Below are positions 20,696-30,155 of a DNA stretch of 38,187 bases, piece after piece. The notes below the pieces were generated by a model. It was given only the letters and a program-made list of their open reading frames with translations. It was not told the origin of the DNA and did no database searches. How positions within the stretch are numbered: position 1 is the first letter of the stretch; each line of letters starts with the position of its first letter. The translations under genes were made by a program, and so were the position numbers. This DNA is from Syntrophomonadaceae bacterium (GTDB lineage Bacteria > Bacillota > Dethiobacteria > DTU022 > UBA8154): positions 1 through 38,187 of the forward strand of contig SLRC01000103.1 of assembly GCA_007131175.1 (NCBI GenBank). Direction: 5' to 3'.

Positions 20696-21170
20696 TTACT
20701 CAATGCTCTTTATCAGCTCATTAGCAATATTGGAGTTTTGCAGCATCTGCAAAATGCTTATCCACAACTGCATCGTTTAGGGGGCATATGCTTTATTATT
20801 ACAAGTATTACAAGGTGTTTTTGGCTTCTGACATAATCCATGTTTCCATTCATCGAAGTCCCCTTTTTGTGGTTTTCCCATCTTTTTGCATAAACATCAT
20901 CCCGTCCTTTAAAGAGGGACATAAACAGCTTGATCTTTTCTTGAGGTTCGGACATATTGTCAATGTTCGAAGGCGATTCTTGCAAAGTTCCTTCCGTTTC
21001 ATCTTTTTCAAGTTCAAATTTATCCAAAGGGAATTCAACAGAATTAGCTCCGGGCGTTTCAAGGCAAAGTTGAGCTTTTAAATATGCTATTTCTGCTTTG
21101 AGATTTTTGTTTTCCGATAATAAAGACTGGTATATAATTAACCAAATATTTGAGTTTCCTAATTCGTTTA
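20696..21170 (-). pseudogene. Relic of a TOTE-type primase-domain gene (N-terminal part, frameshifted)
   Basis: Minus-strand frames read in succession give SLLSENKNLKAEIAYLKAQL...EKIKLFMSLFKGRDDVYAKRWENHKKG / DEWKHGLCQKPKTPCNTCNNKAYAP / LNDAVVDKHF, with a frame change between each block. This resembles the F.SLF.GR.DVYA.RW ... C-x8-C-x2-C pattern. Confidence 0.65.
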
Positions 21171-21333
21171 AACAACAAACTAATTACATTTTACCATAAT
21201 TTTTGATCAGTGATAGAAGTTTAGTTTATTATGCTTTTAGGATTGTTGGATTTGGAATAATCGATACAGGATTAATGCAAAAGAAAACATTTCATGGTAT
21301 TATTGTGTTAATTAGCTGTAAGGAGGATTTACA

Positions 21334-21564
21334 ATGCAGTTTTCACGAATTACTGTTGAACCGGAGAAAATGGGAGGCGTCCCTTGTATTCGTGGACTTC
21401 GTATTCCTGTTGCCACAGTGGTTGGGCTTATTGCCAACGGCATGTCTATTGAAGACATCTTATCAGAATATCCCAATTTAGAAAAAGAAGATATTTATGA
21501 AGCTTTAGTGTATGCGTCCGAAGCGGTGCGGGAGCGGCAATTGCCATTGGTAAAAACCAAATGA
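21334..21564 (+). CDS. DUF433 domain protein, antitoxin-like
   Basis: ITVEPEKMGGVPCIRGLRIPVATVVGLIANGMSIEDILSEYPNLEKEDIYEALVYA: canonical DUF433 pattern; RBS AAGGAGG upstream. Confidence 0.92.
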   Translation: MQFSRITVEPEKMGGVPCIRGLRIPVATVVGLIANGMSIEDILSEYPNLEKEDIYEALVYASEAVRERQLPLVKTK

Positions 21565-21935
21565 GATTTTTAATAGATAATGCTTTATCAAGTAGTATGT
21601 CTAATGGACTTAACAACTCAGGCCATGATGCTGTCCATGTTCAAGACCTTGGCATGGAAAGGGCAACGGATATCGAAATTATGGAGTTTGCCCTTAAGGA
21701 AGATAGGGTTATAGTTTCTGCCGATACTGATTGCGGTACTTTGCTTGCTTTACGTCGTCTGGCGAAACCTTCTTTTCTTTTATTTCGACAAACCGATAAA
21801 CGTCCTCTTTCGCTTTTAACACAGCTTTTAGCTAATCTTGAACAGATAGAAGACACACTATCCAAGGGAGCAATTATCGTAATTGAAGATGAAAGAATCA
21901 GAATCCGTTTGTTACCTGTCGGTATTCAAGAATAA
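21561..21935 (+). CDS. DUF5615 PIN-like protein, toxin-like
   Basis: MRFLIDNALSSSMSNGLNNSGHDAVHVQDLGMERATDIEIMEFALKEDRVIVSADTDCGTLLA; start overlaps the DUF433 stop (ATGA). Confidence 0.92.
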   Translation: MRFLIDNALSSSMSNGLNNSGHDAVHVQDLGMERATDIEIMEFALKEDRVIVSADTDCGTLLALRRLAKPSFLLFRQTDKRPLSLLTQLLANLEQIEDTLSKGAIIVIEDERIRIRLLPVGIQE

Positions 21936-22049
21936 TCATTGTTACAGGCAACAATAGACCTCTTATTTAACCCCGTTAAACACAACTGGTCATTTTATTG
22001 TCCTTAATAAAACACAGCTTAGTTACATTTGGCAAGGTTGTATTTTATT

Positions 22050-22088
22050 GATGTGGCACCAGTGGCAGGTGGAATAACCAATACTAAA
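22050..22088 (-). pseudogene. Fragment of a DUF255 gene ([11 protein letters not shown] part)
   Basis: Minus strand TTTAGTATTGGTTATTCCACCTGCCACTGGTGCCACATC translates to [13 protein letters not shown], matching [14 protein letters not shown] of the intact gene at 18540-20618. Confidence 0.7.
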
Positions 22089-22345
22089 TTGATACTACCA
22101 TACCATACTACTCTTTGATCAATAACTGCAAATTTTTAATATATGTTTGTTTTAAAAACCAGGCTAATGCCAAAATCTTTCAACATATTCAAAGTGCCCT
22201 GCAAAGCACTTACATCATATCCTTAAAGTCTTCAGCAGGCCTGGTAACAACAATTACTTTTACTTGTCGTTCAAGAGCTATCTCTAGGCTCTGCAGCATC
22301 TGCAAGCTACGTTTTGTGGTAATTTAGCAGCACTTACTATATCTT
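22085..22345 (-). pseudogene. Relic of a PLD-like nuclease domain, probably the C-terminal part of a TOTE/DEAD-helicase-type protein
   Basis: Minus strand: ITTKRSLQMLQSLEIALERQVKVIVVTRPAEDFKD (frameshift) DVSALQGTLNMLKDFGISLVFKTNIY*KFAVIDQRVVWYGSINL. Contains one frameshift and one in-frame stop. Confidence 0.65.
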
Positions 22346-22368
22346 TAAAACAAATACCGGAAAGAAAT

Positions 22369-23040
22369 CTAATTCAAATCCTTTCGTTCTCCTGTTACTA
22401 GAAATATTACATTCTCACCGATGTTGGTGGCGTGATCAGCAATACGCTCCAAGTAGCGGCTGATAAAAAGGAGATGGGTGGCCTGGGTAATGGTGCGGGG
22501 GTTTTCCATCATGATGGTAAGCAATTCCCGGAAGATCTGCTTGTGCAGCATATCCACCTCATCATCATGCTGGGCCATGCTCACGGCCAGGGACACATCT
22601 TCCTTGATATAAGAGTCAAGGGATTCTTTTACCATTAGCTGGGTAATTCTGGCCATCCTGGGTATATCCACCAGAGGCTTAATCAATGGCTGATTGCCAA
22701 TATTTTTGATTGTTTTGGCAATGTCCAAGGCATAATCGCCCATCCGCTCCAGGTCCATAATCATTTTTAAAAGGGTGGCAACTTTGCGTAAGTCTTTGGC
22801 CATGGGCTGCTGGGTGGCAATGAGTGCAAGACAACCTTCTTCGATCTCCAACTCCAGTTCATCGATGCGATCATCATTATTAATTACTTTCTCAGCCATT
22901 TCCAGGTCCTGACTTTTTAAAGAATCAATGGCCCTGGCGATAGCTTCCTCAACAAGGCCGCCCATTTGTAAAAGTTTATTTTGCAATTCCCCAATCTTTT
23001 TTACATAAACAATCTTTTTATCCTGATGACTTGTTTCCAT
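22369..23040 (-). CDS. phoU: Phosphate signalling complex protein PhoU
   Basis: LQNKLLQMGGLVEEAIARAIDSLKSQD, ATLLKMIMDLERMGDYALDIAKTI, RYLERIADHATNIGENVIFLVTG. Confidence 0.95.
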   Translation of the reverse strand: METSHQDKKIVYVKKIGELQNKLLQMGGLVEEAIARAIDSLKSQDLEMAEKVINNDDRIDELELEIEEGCLALIATQQPMAKDLRKVATLLKMIMDLERMGDYALDIAKTIKNIGNQPLIKPLVDIPRMARITQLMVKESLDSYIKEDVSLAVSMAQHDDEVDMLHKQIFRELLTIMMENPRTITQATHLLFISRYLERIADHATNIGENVIFLVTGERKDLN

Positions 23041-23075
23041 GAGCTTTTCTCTCCTCTCCAAACGTTTATTCTGAT

Positions 23076-23840
23076 TTAACCAAAACGTCCCGTAATGTAT
23101 TCTTCGGTGCGGTTGTCCTTGGGGTTAGTGAATATTACCTCTGTCCTGTCTGTTTCAATAAGCTCACCGTTTAAAAAAAAGAACGTTTCATCTGATACCC
23201 GTCCTGCTTGTTGCATATTATGAGTTACAATAATAATATTGTAATGTTTCCTCAAGCTGCGCACCAAGTCTTCAATTCTTGATGTAGCCGCAGGATCCAA
23301 GGCAGATGTGGGTTCGTCCATGAGGATAACCTCAGGTTCGTTGGCAAGCGTTCTGGCAATACATAGCCGCTGCTGCTGTCCTCCTGAAAGGCTAAGCCCC
23401 GGTTCATTAAGACGGTCTTTTACTTCATCCCATAGCGCAGCCTGCCTCAAACTTTTTTCGACCAGTTCATTCAACTCTGACTTTTTATGCTTCCCGTGAA
23501 TACGGGGGCCAAAGGCAACATTTTCGAAAATGGACTTGGGGAAAGGATTTGGTTTTTGAAACACCATCCCAACTCGGGTCCTCAGATTAACAAGATTTAT
23601 GTTTTCATCAAAAATATTATGTCCTTGAAGATTTACACTCCCTGTATATTTTACGTTAGGAACCAGATCAACCATGCGGTTAAGAACTTTAAGAAATGTA
23701 GACTTGCCGCAGCCGGATGGCCCTATAATAGCTGTGACTTTTTGCATTTTAATATTAACATTTATATTTTTTAAGGCTTGATTTTTACCATACCACAGAT
23801 TTAATGCTTCTGTAGAAAATATCACTCCGTTATCTGACAT
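23076..23840 (-). CDS. pstB: Phosphate ABC transporter ATP-binding protein PstB
   Basis: [67 protein letters not shown]. Confidence 0.97.
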   Translation of the reverse strand: MSDNGVIFSTEALNLWYGKNQALKNINVNIKMQKVTAIIGPSGCGKSTFLKVLNRMVDLVPNVKYTGSVNLQGHNIFDENINLVNLRTRVGMVFQKPNPFPKSIFENVAFGPRIHGKHKKSELNELVEKSLRQAALWDEVKDRLNEPGLSLSGGQQQRLCIARTLANEPEVILMDEPTSALDPAATSRIEDLVRSLRKHYNIIIVTHNMQQAGRVSDETFFFLNGELIETDRTEVIFTNPKDNRTEEYITGRFG

Positions 23841-23873
23841 ACTTATCCTCCTTCTCTATATCTATATTTTTAA

Positions 23874-24749
23874 TTACCATGTTTGCTTTTTACGAATTTG
23901 GTAGCGCCAGATAATAGCCACCATATTTAAACCCATAACCATGGCTATAAGGACCAGTGCAGTTGCATATGCGATCGGCCGAACCTGGGCAGGGCTCATA
24001 TGCTGTGTGGCAAGAATATAAAGATGATAAGGCATTGCCATGAAGCGATCACTTAAAGAAGTGGGCAGCGCCGGCAGAAAAAAAGCTGCCCCGGTAAGGA
24101 TAATGGGAGCAGTTTCACCGGTAGCCCGTGCAAGGGCAAGAATGGAACCGGTTGCCATTCCGGATATGGCATTGGGTAAAACCAACTGTCGAATCATCTG
24201 CCACTTTGTGGCACCAAGCGCCAGCCCTCCTTCACGAAACGATTGGGGAACCGCTTTTAAGGCCTCCTCTGACGCAGTAATAACCCAGGGGAGACTCATA
24301 ATGGAGAGCGTAAGTGCCGCAGAAATCAGCGATGTCCCCAAACCAAGGGTTGCCGCAAAAAGGCCAAGCCCAAAAAGGCCGTAAACGATAGAAGGTACTC
24401 CAGAGAGGTTACGGATACTGAGCCGTATGACCCTCACCAAAGTTCCTTTGCTGGCATATTCATTAAGGTAAATTGCAGATGTGATACCAACGGGAACAGA
24501 AATTATAATTGTGAGAGAGGCTACATAAAAAGTCCCCACAATAGCGGGCCAGATTCCCCCTGCTGTCATTTGCTCACGGGGCCGGTCTGTGAGAAAAGTC
24601 CAATTAATGGTGCTGTAACCTTTGGAAGCAACATCGTATAAAATCCAAAACAAAACAGCAATTGTCAAAATCATAAAGAGACCACACATTGAAAAATAGA
24701 CTTTCTCCGCTATTTTCTTATTACGTAAATTCCTTTCCATTTCAGTCAT
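23874..24749 (-). CDS. pstA: Phosphate ABC transporter permease PstA
   Basis: GGIWPAIVGTFYV, NLSGVPSIVYGLFGLGLF, ARATGETAPIILTGAAFF. Confidence 0.95.
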   Translation of the reverse strand: MTEMERNLRNKKIAEKVYFSMCGLFMILTIAVLFWILYDVASKGYSTINWTFLTDRPREQMTAGGIWPAIVGTFYVASLTIIISVPVGITSAIYLNEYASKGTLVRVIRLSIRNLSGVPSIVYGLFGLGLFAATLGLGTSLISAALTLSIMSLPWVITASEEALKAVPQSFREGGLALGATKWQMIRQLVLPNAISGMATGSILALARATGETAPIILTGAAFFLPALPTSLSDRFMAMPYHLYILATQHMSPAQVRPIAYATALVLIAMVMGLNMVAIIWRYQIRKKQTW

Positions 24750-25758
24750 TGCGGTTCACCTCCTGAAAACGGGAAAGCATTATATCGGAAACAAGGTTTA
24801 CAAGAAAAGTTATCACAAAAAGAACAACTCCGATCACAAATAAAGCATGATAGTGGGTGCTGCCCCAGGGCACGTCACTGGCTTCAATGGCGATCGTGGC
24901 AGTCAAAGTCCGCATAGACTGCATAAGTGTAGGCACAGGGATATTGAGTATTTCTTTAAGGGGCATGTCAAGAGCGTTACCTGCAGCCATCAAAACTGCC
25001 ATTGTCTCTCCAACAACCCGGCCAAAACCCAGCATAACAGCGGCTACTATACCTGAACTTGCTGCAGGTATACTAACATACCGGGCCGTCTCCCAATTGG
25101 TTGCACCCAAGGCAATAGCAGCTTCCTTGTAATCTTTTGGAACACTGTTAAGGGCGTCTTCACTGATTGAAATAATCGTTGGCAAAGCCATAATGGCCAA
25201 CACTATAGCACCGGTAAGGCCGATCAGACCACTGGACAGATTAAAGACACGGGCGATAAAGGGCCCCACCACAACAAGGGCTATAAACCCGAGCACAACG
25301 GAAGGGAATATTTCCAGCACTTCAATCACGGGTTTTAAAATTTCCCTGATTAATCGGGGAGCAGCTTCACCCAAGTAAACAGCAGCAGCCAGAGACCAAG
25401 GCACAGCCATGAGCAAAGCTCCTACTGTAATAATAATTGAACCAAGGATCAGGGGCAAGGCCCCAAAACCGGGGTTAGGAGAAGACGGCATCCATCGCTG
25501 ACCAAAAATAAATTCACTGATACGAACTTCCTGTAAGGCAGGCCAACTGTTTTTCAACAAGAAGTACAAAATCAGGAGTAACACGAAAATAGAAAGCATC
25601 CCACATATTAAAAAAAACTTCTCTAAAATAAAGTTTCCCAAGTTGCTTTTAATCGACTGCTGGGTCAAGTCATCCTGCATCTTTCTGGAAGACGTTCCGA
25701 CTGCAGGTTGTTTTTGTACCTGAATCTTATAGAAATCTGCCTCATCAAGTTTGGCCAT
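24742..25758 (-). CDS. pstC: Phosphate ABC transporter permease PstC
   Basis: AAVYLGEAAPRLIREILKPVIEVLEIFPSVVLGFIAL, LGFGRVVGETMAVLMAAGNA; overlaps the pstA start. Confidence 0.95.
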   Translation of the reverse strand: MAKLDEADFYKIQVQKQPAVGTSSRKMQDDLTQQSIKSNLGNFILEKFFLICGMLSIFVLLLILYFLLKNSWPALQEVRISEFIFGQRWMPSSPNPGFGALPLILGSIIITVGALLMAVPWSLAAAVYLGEAAPRLIREILKPVIEVLEIFPSVVLGFIALVVVGPFIARVFNLSSGLIGLTGAIVLAIMALPTIISISEDALNSVPKDYKEAAIALGATNWETARYVSIPAASSGIVAAVMLGFGRVVGETMAVLMAAGNALDMPLKEILNIPVPTLMQSMRTLTATIAIEASDVPWGSTHYHALFVIGVVLFVITFLVNLVSDIMLSRFQEVNRND

Positions 25759-25787
25759 TTTTTTCCTCCTTCTGCAATAATAATATA

Positions 25788-26780
25788 TTAGTTGCCAAGG
25801 ACTGTGGCATTCATCTGCCTGTATTCATCATGGATACCGTAAAATCCGGCTTCCACTACTGCAGCCTGCCCTTCATCAGATAGAACCCAATCAATGTAGT
25901 GACGGATGAGCCCTTCAGGATAGCCATTCAGATAAAAGAAGAGAGGACGGGAAATGGGATAAGAGCCGTCTGAGACATTGGATGCTTCCCTGGGTGAGAC
26001 TGCCGGCTGCCCTACATGGCCAACATTAATTGCCTTAACCCCGTCAGTCAGGTAACCAATGCCGCTGTAGCCGATGCCACCACGGTCAGCTTTTACCCCT
26101 TCGACCACCTGTGACGAACCGGGCTGAAAGCGGGTTCCCGCTGCCCAGTCTTCACCATGCATGATATTTTCATTAATGTAAACGTACGTTCCTGAATTAG
26201 ACTGGCGTGAAAAAATGTCGATATGGCCGCCATCTGCCCAGCCAAGCTCGCTCCACTCGGTTATTTTGCCGGTAAAAATGTCTTTTAACTGGGCAACATC
26301 CAGCTCATCAATAGGATTTTCCTCGTTCAGGTATATTGCAAGCCCGTCCTGGGCTACTATTATTTCATAAGCCTCAACTCCATTTGCCTGTGCTTCCTCA
26401 AACTCACTGTCCCGCATGGTACGGGAAACCTGAGCTATATCAATATTGTCGTTAATCAAAGCTGCTATTCCGGTGCCCGAACCTCCGCCCGTTACAGATA
26501 TGGCCGCATTAGAATTTACGTTGTCCATGTAAACTTCCGCCAGGTGTTGTCCCATGTTCACCATCGTGTCAGATCCTTGAACAGAAAAACTTCCTGCAGG
26601 CAACTCATCTGCTACAGCACCGCTATTTTCACCCTGACTGGGCGCAGGATTGGGTGTCGGAGTGGGTGCCCCGCCTCCACATCCTGTGAGAATCCCCACC
26701 GCCAAAAAAATCGCCGCCAGCACAAAAATGAATAAACAATTGTCGTAACTCCTGCCCGTATTCCTCCTACCATAGTACAT
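25788..26780 (-). CDS. pstS: Phosphate ABC transporter substrate-binding lipoprotein PstS
   Basis: Lipobox LTGCGGG, VQGSDTMVNMGQHLAEVYM, VTGGGSGTGIAALINDNIDIAQVSR. Confidence 0.95.
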   Translation of the reverse strand: MYYGRRNTGRSYDNCLFIFVLAAIFLAVGILTGCGGGAPTPTPNPAPSQGENSGAVADELPAGSFSVQGSDTMVNMGQHLAEVYMDNVNSNAAISVTGGGSGTGIAALINDNIDIAQVSRTMRDSEFEEAQANGVEAYEIIVAQDGLAIYLNEENPIDELDVAQLKDIFTGKITEWSELGWADGGHIDIFSRQSNSGTYVYINENIMHGEDWAAGTRFQPGSSQVVEGVKADRGGIGYSGIGYLTDGVKAINVGHVGQPAVSPREASNVSDGSYPISRPLFFYLNGYPEGLIRHYIDWVLSDEGQAAVVEAGFYGIHDEYRQMNATVLGN

Positions 26781-26865
26781 CTTTTTTGTCCCTCCTCTTT
26801 TTCGTGGGATTAACTCCCGCTGGTATAAAGCATAATATGCCTAAGTTAAAAACCCGCGAAAAAAA

Positions 26866-26905
26866 GGTTAATTTGAAGTTAAATGTTTTTTAAAAGAATG
26901 TTAAA
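26866..26905 (-). promoter_or_regulatory. Pho box (PhoP/PhoB-type operator) upstream of pstS
   Basis: Minus strand TTTAACATTCTTTTAAAAAACATTTAACTTCAAATTAACC: four TTTAAC/TTTAAA/TTTAAC/ATTAAC units with exact 11-bp spacing. Confidence 0.8.
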
Positions 26906-26959
26906 TTAGAATAACCCTGAAGGTGAGGTGAAGCTGTCTGAGGTTAGTTAAGTGAAAAG

Positions 26960-26998
26960 CCAGGGGGTGTTCCCGTCGTTACCGGGTACACCCCCTGG
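26960..26998 (-). terminator. Strong hairpin/terminator between arsC and pstS
   Basis: CCAGGGGGTGTtCCCG..CGGGtACACCCCCTGG: long GC-rich stem. Confidence 0.75.
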
Positions 26999-27068
26999 TT
27001 GATGAATATAATTTACAATACGTTTCAGTTTCCAGCCCGGACAATCAGGTTACTCTCAGCATTGCCCT

Positions 27069-27512
27069 CTATCCTTCCGGTGCAAGCAAGCCGGCACTTT
27101 GCAACCAATCTTTTATGCGTTGTTCAATCTGATCACGGATTTCACGAAACTTGACCAGCTTTTCCTCATCACTGCCTGCCAGGGCAGCCGGATCATTAAA
27201 CGACCAGTGCAGGATAGCTCCCGCCTTCGGAAATACGGCTGGACAACTTTCTTCCGCCTTGGAACAAACAGTAACAACGTAATCAAAATGAACCTTGCCC
27301 ATGTATTCCTTTATATGTTTGGAGTAATGTCCTTCCAGGCTGATTCCTTTTTCCTGCATTACCTGCCTGGTGTAGGGATTTACGCCCTGGGGTTCAAGTC
27401 CGGCACTAAACGCTTCAAATCGCTCCCCGTCATAATAATGCAAAAAAGCCTCGGCCATTTGACTGCGTGCAGAATTGCCGGTGCATAAAAAAAGCACTCT
27501 GCTTTTGCTCAA
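27069..27512 (-). CDS. arsC: Thioredoxin-coupled arsenate reductase ArsC (LMW-PTP family)
   Basis: VLFLCTGNSARSQMAEAFL P-loop, FDYVVTVCSKAEESCPAVFP Cys pair, HWSFNDPAA. Likely TTG start after AGGAGG. Confidence 0.9.
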   Translation of the reverse strand: MSKSRVLFLCTGNSARSQMAEAFLHYYDGERFEAFSAGLEPQGVNPYTRQVMQEKGISLEGHYSKHIKEYMGKVHFDYVVTVCSKAEESCPAVFPKAGAILHWSFNDPAALAGSDEEKLVKFREIRDQIEQRIKDWLQSAGLLAPEG

Positions 27513-27532
27513 TATGACCACCTCCTATTTTT

Positions 27533-29308
27533 TCATTTTTTGCAAAACGACAACGTAAAAATGCTGCCCTCGCCCAAGGTACTTTTTACTTCAATTGCAG
27601 CATTATGGGCCTCCACAATATGCTTGACCACGGCAAGACCCAAGCCTGTTCCGCCGAGACGTCTTGAACGGGCTTTATCGGCCCGGTAAAAACGATCGAA
27701 AATATACGGCAGATCCTCCGGGGAGATACCTATACCCGTGTCCCTGATCTTAACAACACATTCGCTATCCTGCTTTTCAATGGTAATAAAGATCTTTCCC
27801 TGATCCGGCGTGTATTTAATGGCGTTGTCCAACAGATCGATAAACAGCTGTAGCAGCCAGTCAGGATCTCCCTGAATGCTACACCCTTCGTGCATCACGT
27901 CTAACTGCATATCCAGATTTTTGCTGTCAGCCTGTTTTTGCAGCATGGAAACAGCCTCTTTAACAACCAGCTCCAACATTACCTTTTGCTTTTTCATTAC
28001 CCCTTTATTATTTTCAATCTGTGATAGATTGAGCAGGTCATTTAAAATACGGGATAATCTTTCCGCTTCTTTATCGATAATACTCAAAAAGTGCAACACC
28101 GTATCCCGATCATCCCAGTTTGTTTCATCCAAAAGGGTTTCGGCATATCCCTTGATTGTTGTTAACGGGGTACGAAGTTCGTGGGAAACATTGGCTGCAA
28201 ATTCACTTCTCATCCTCTCCAGGGAGCGCAAACCTGTAATATCATGTAAAACAGCAAGGGCGCCGGTTACCCTGTTAAATTGATCCCTGATCGGGATAAT
28301 ATACACTTGTAAAACTTTGGTTTCAGGGAAAATTAGGTTTAAATCAAATGATTTTATGGCGCCACCGGCCAGCGCTTCCTGAAACTGGTCATAGAGGAGA
28401 TAGTTGCGAAAGGCCATATTTACAGGCAGCCCCAACACTTTTTCCCTGTCCAGGCCAAATAAGTTAATCACCGCATCGTTAATGAAATCTATTTCACCCT
28501 TATTATTACAAAGGATTACACCGCTTGTCATGGCGGACATAACTGTCTCCAGCCTGTTTTTCTCATAAACTATCAGGTCTACATTTTCTTTTAAAGTCTC
28601 TCCCATTTCATTAATGGTTCTGGCCAGAGTACCCAGTTCATCATCCCGCTCATATTCAACCCGTTTGCTAAAATCACCTGAAGCAATGCCCCTGGCGACC
28701 CGTCCCACTGCTTCAAGTGGCCTTGTGATTTTACTGGAAAAACGAAAGCTTAGCAGAGATGAAATGAAAAGGGCCAGAAACAGGCCTGATATTAAAATTG
28801 TTCGTAGTTGGCTGATATTGCTTCTGATAAAAGAAAGGGGCACAGAAATGCGGACGAAACCACTGGTCTCCTCTTCCCTTTCCAAAACCAGCGCCACATA
28901 ATACATTTGCATACCCACAGTTGAGCTGTACCTCTGGCTCGTTCCTTTGCCTTCCCTTAAAGCCGCCTGGATTTCAGGCCGGTTAAGGTGGTTTTCCATC
29001 AGGACCGCTTCTTCCAGCGAATCCCCGATTACCCTGCCATCAGGTGCTATATAGGTAATGCGCTGCCCCGTGTTGGCCCCAATCCTCTCACACATATCAT
29101 CCACCAGCTGTTCTTTACTTCCCCCTGTGAGCATGTTGTTGATTAATTCCCCTGTAATAAATGCTTCGTTAACAATTTGCCTTTCCAAATTTGCCATATA
29201 GAAACTCTCGATGCGCCAGATTAAATAGCCACCGATCGTCAATAAACTAACCGTAATAATCATAAAATGGAGCATTGTCAGTCGCCAGCGGATACTGTGA
29301 AATGGCAT
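27533..29308 (-). CDS. phoR: Phosphate-regulon sensor histidine kinase PhoR
   Basis: TM segments, HAMP (RPLEAVGRVARGIASGDFSKRV), PAS, EFAANVSHELRTPLTTIKGYAETL, DNAIKYTPDQG, GGTGLGLAVVKHIVEAH. Confidence 0.93.
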   Translation of the reverse strand: MPFHSIRWRLTMLHFMIITVSLLTIGGYLIWRIESFYMANLERQIVNEAFITGELINNMLTGGSKEQLVDDMCERIGANTGQRITYIAPDGRVIGDSLEEAVLMENHLNRPEIQAALREGKGTSQRYSSTVGMQMYYVALVLEREEETSGFVRISVPLSFIRSNISQLRTILISGLFLALFISSLLSFRFSSKITRPLEAVGRVARGIASGDFSKRVEYERDDELGTLARTINEMGETLKENVDLIVYEKNRLETVMSAMTSGVILCNNKGEIDFINDAVINLFGLDREKVLGLPVNMAFRNYLLYDQFQEALAGGAIKSFDLNLIFPETKVLQVYIIPIRDQFNRVTGALAVLHDITGLRSLERMRSEFAANVSHELRTPLTTIKGYAETLLDETNWDDRDTVLHFLSIIDKEAERLSRILNDLLNLSQIENNKGVMKKQKVMLELVVKEAVSMLQKQADSKNLDMQLDVMHEGCSIQGDPDWLLQLFIDLLDNAIKYTPDQGKIFITIEKQDSECVVKIRDTGIGISPEDLPYIFDRFYRADKARSRRLGGTGLGLAVVKHIVEAHNAAIEVKSTLGEGSIFTLSFCKK

Positions 29309-29356
29309 TTGCCGACCTTCTTTCTATCAACCTGCTGTCCGCAACCGCCAAACGGC

Positions 29357-30076
29357 TCAGCTGTTAGAGTCCAAATAATAACCCACGCCACGGATTGTTT
29401 TAATGTAGCGGGGGTTGGCAGGATCTGTTTCTACTTTTTGCCTTAAATGCCTGATATGGACATCCACTGTGCGGGTATCAATCTCTGTATCATAACCCCA
29501 GATCTTTTCCAACAATAAATCTCTATTTAAAACCTTACCCCTGTTGCTCATTAAAAGCTTTAACAGCTCAAATTCTTTATGAGTAAGGTTAATCTGCTTT
29601 TCCCCCACATATGCTTTGTATTCATCCAGTTTGAGGTTTAGCTCTCCCGTCTGCAGGGTTGAAGATCCATTGTCAGTTCCATTTTGCGGCATCTTTTCTG
29701 AATCTGTTTTACTACGTCGCAAATGGGCTTTGATGCGGGAAAGGAGTTCCCGGATACTGAATGGTTTCGTTACATAATCATCGGCCCCAAGCTCCAGGCC
29801 AAGCACCACATCCAGCTCTTCACTCTTTGCCGTAAGCATAATAACAGGTGTATCTTTAAAGCCATCCCAAGAGCGAAGTATTCGGCAGATCTCATAACCG
29901 TCCACTTCCGGCAACATAATATCAAGCAGAATTAGATCAGGCTTTTCATCCTGAAGCATGCTCAAAGCTTCCCGGCCATCGGCAACAGAAACAATATTAT
30001 AACCTTGTTTCGTTAAATTGAATTCCAATAACCCTTTAATCTCTTCGTCATCTTCAATAATAAATATCTTTTTCAT
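29357..30076 (-). CDS. phoB: Response regulator PhoB/PhoP (OmpR family)
   Basis: KKIFIIEDDEEIKGLLEFNL, LILLDIMLPEVDGYE, ELGADDYVTKPFSIREL, TVDVHIRHLRQKVE. Confidence 0.93.
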   Translation of the reverse strand: MKKIFIIEDDEEIKGLLEFNLTKQGYNIVSVADGREALSMLQDEKPDLILLDIMLPEVDGYEICRILRSWDGFKDTPVIMLTAKSEELDVVLGLELGADDYVTKPFSIRELLSRIKAHLRRSKTDSEKMPQNGTDNGSSTLQTGELNLKLDEYKAYVGEKQINLTHKEFELLKLLMSNRGKVLNRDLLLEKIWGYDTEIDTRTVDVHIRHLRQKVETDPANPRYIKTIRGVGYYLDSNS

Positions 30077-30155
30077 CTAAGCACCTCTTTTAAAGAGTTT
30101 GCCATATCCATACGGGATAATATTTCGCTTTTCTGAGGTCCCTTCGGTTCTATTT

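Noticed and set aside
20758-21027. 89-aa minus ORF as a genuine small gene
   Set aside because: Its N-terminal two thirds match a larger protein pattern and continue in other frames after frameshifts, so it is better explained as a pseudogene.
21203-21481. 92-aa plus ORF overlapping the DUF433 gene
   Set aside because: Different frame from the well-supported DUF433 gene; translation has no domain signature.
22115-22327. 70-aa plus ORF
   Set aside because: Opposite strand of the PLD-like relic; no recognisable protein.
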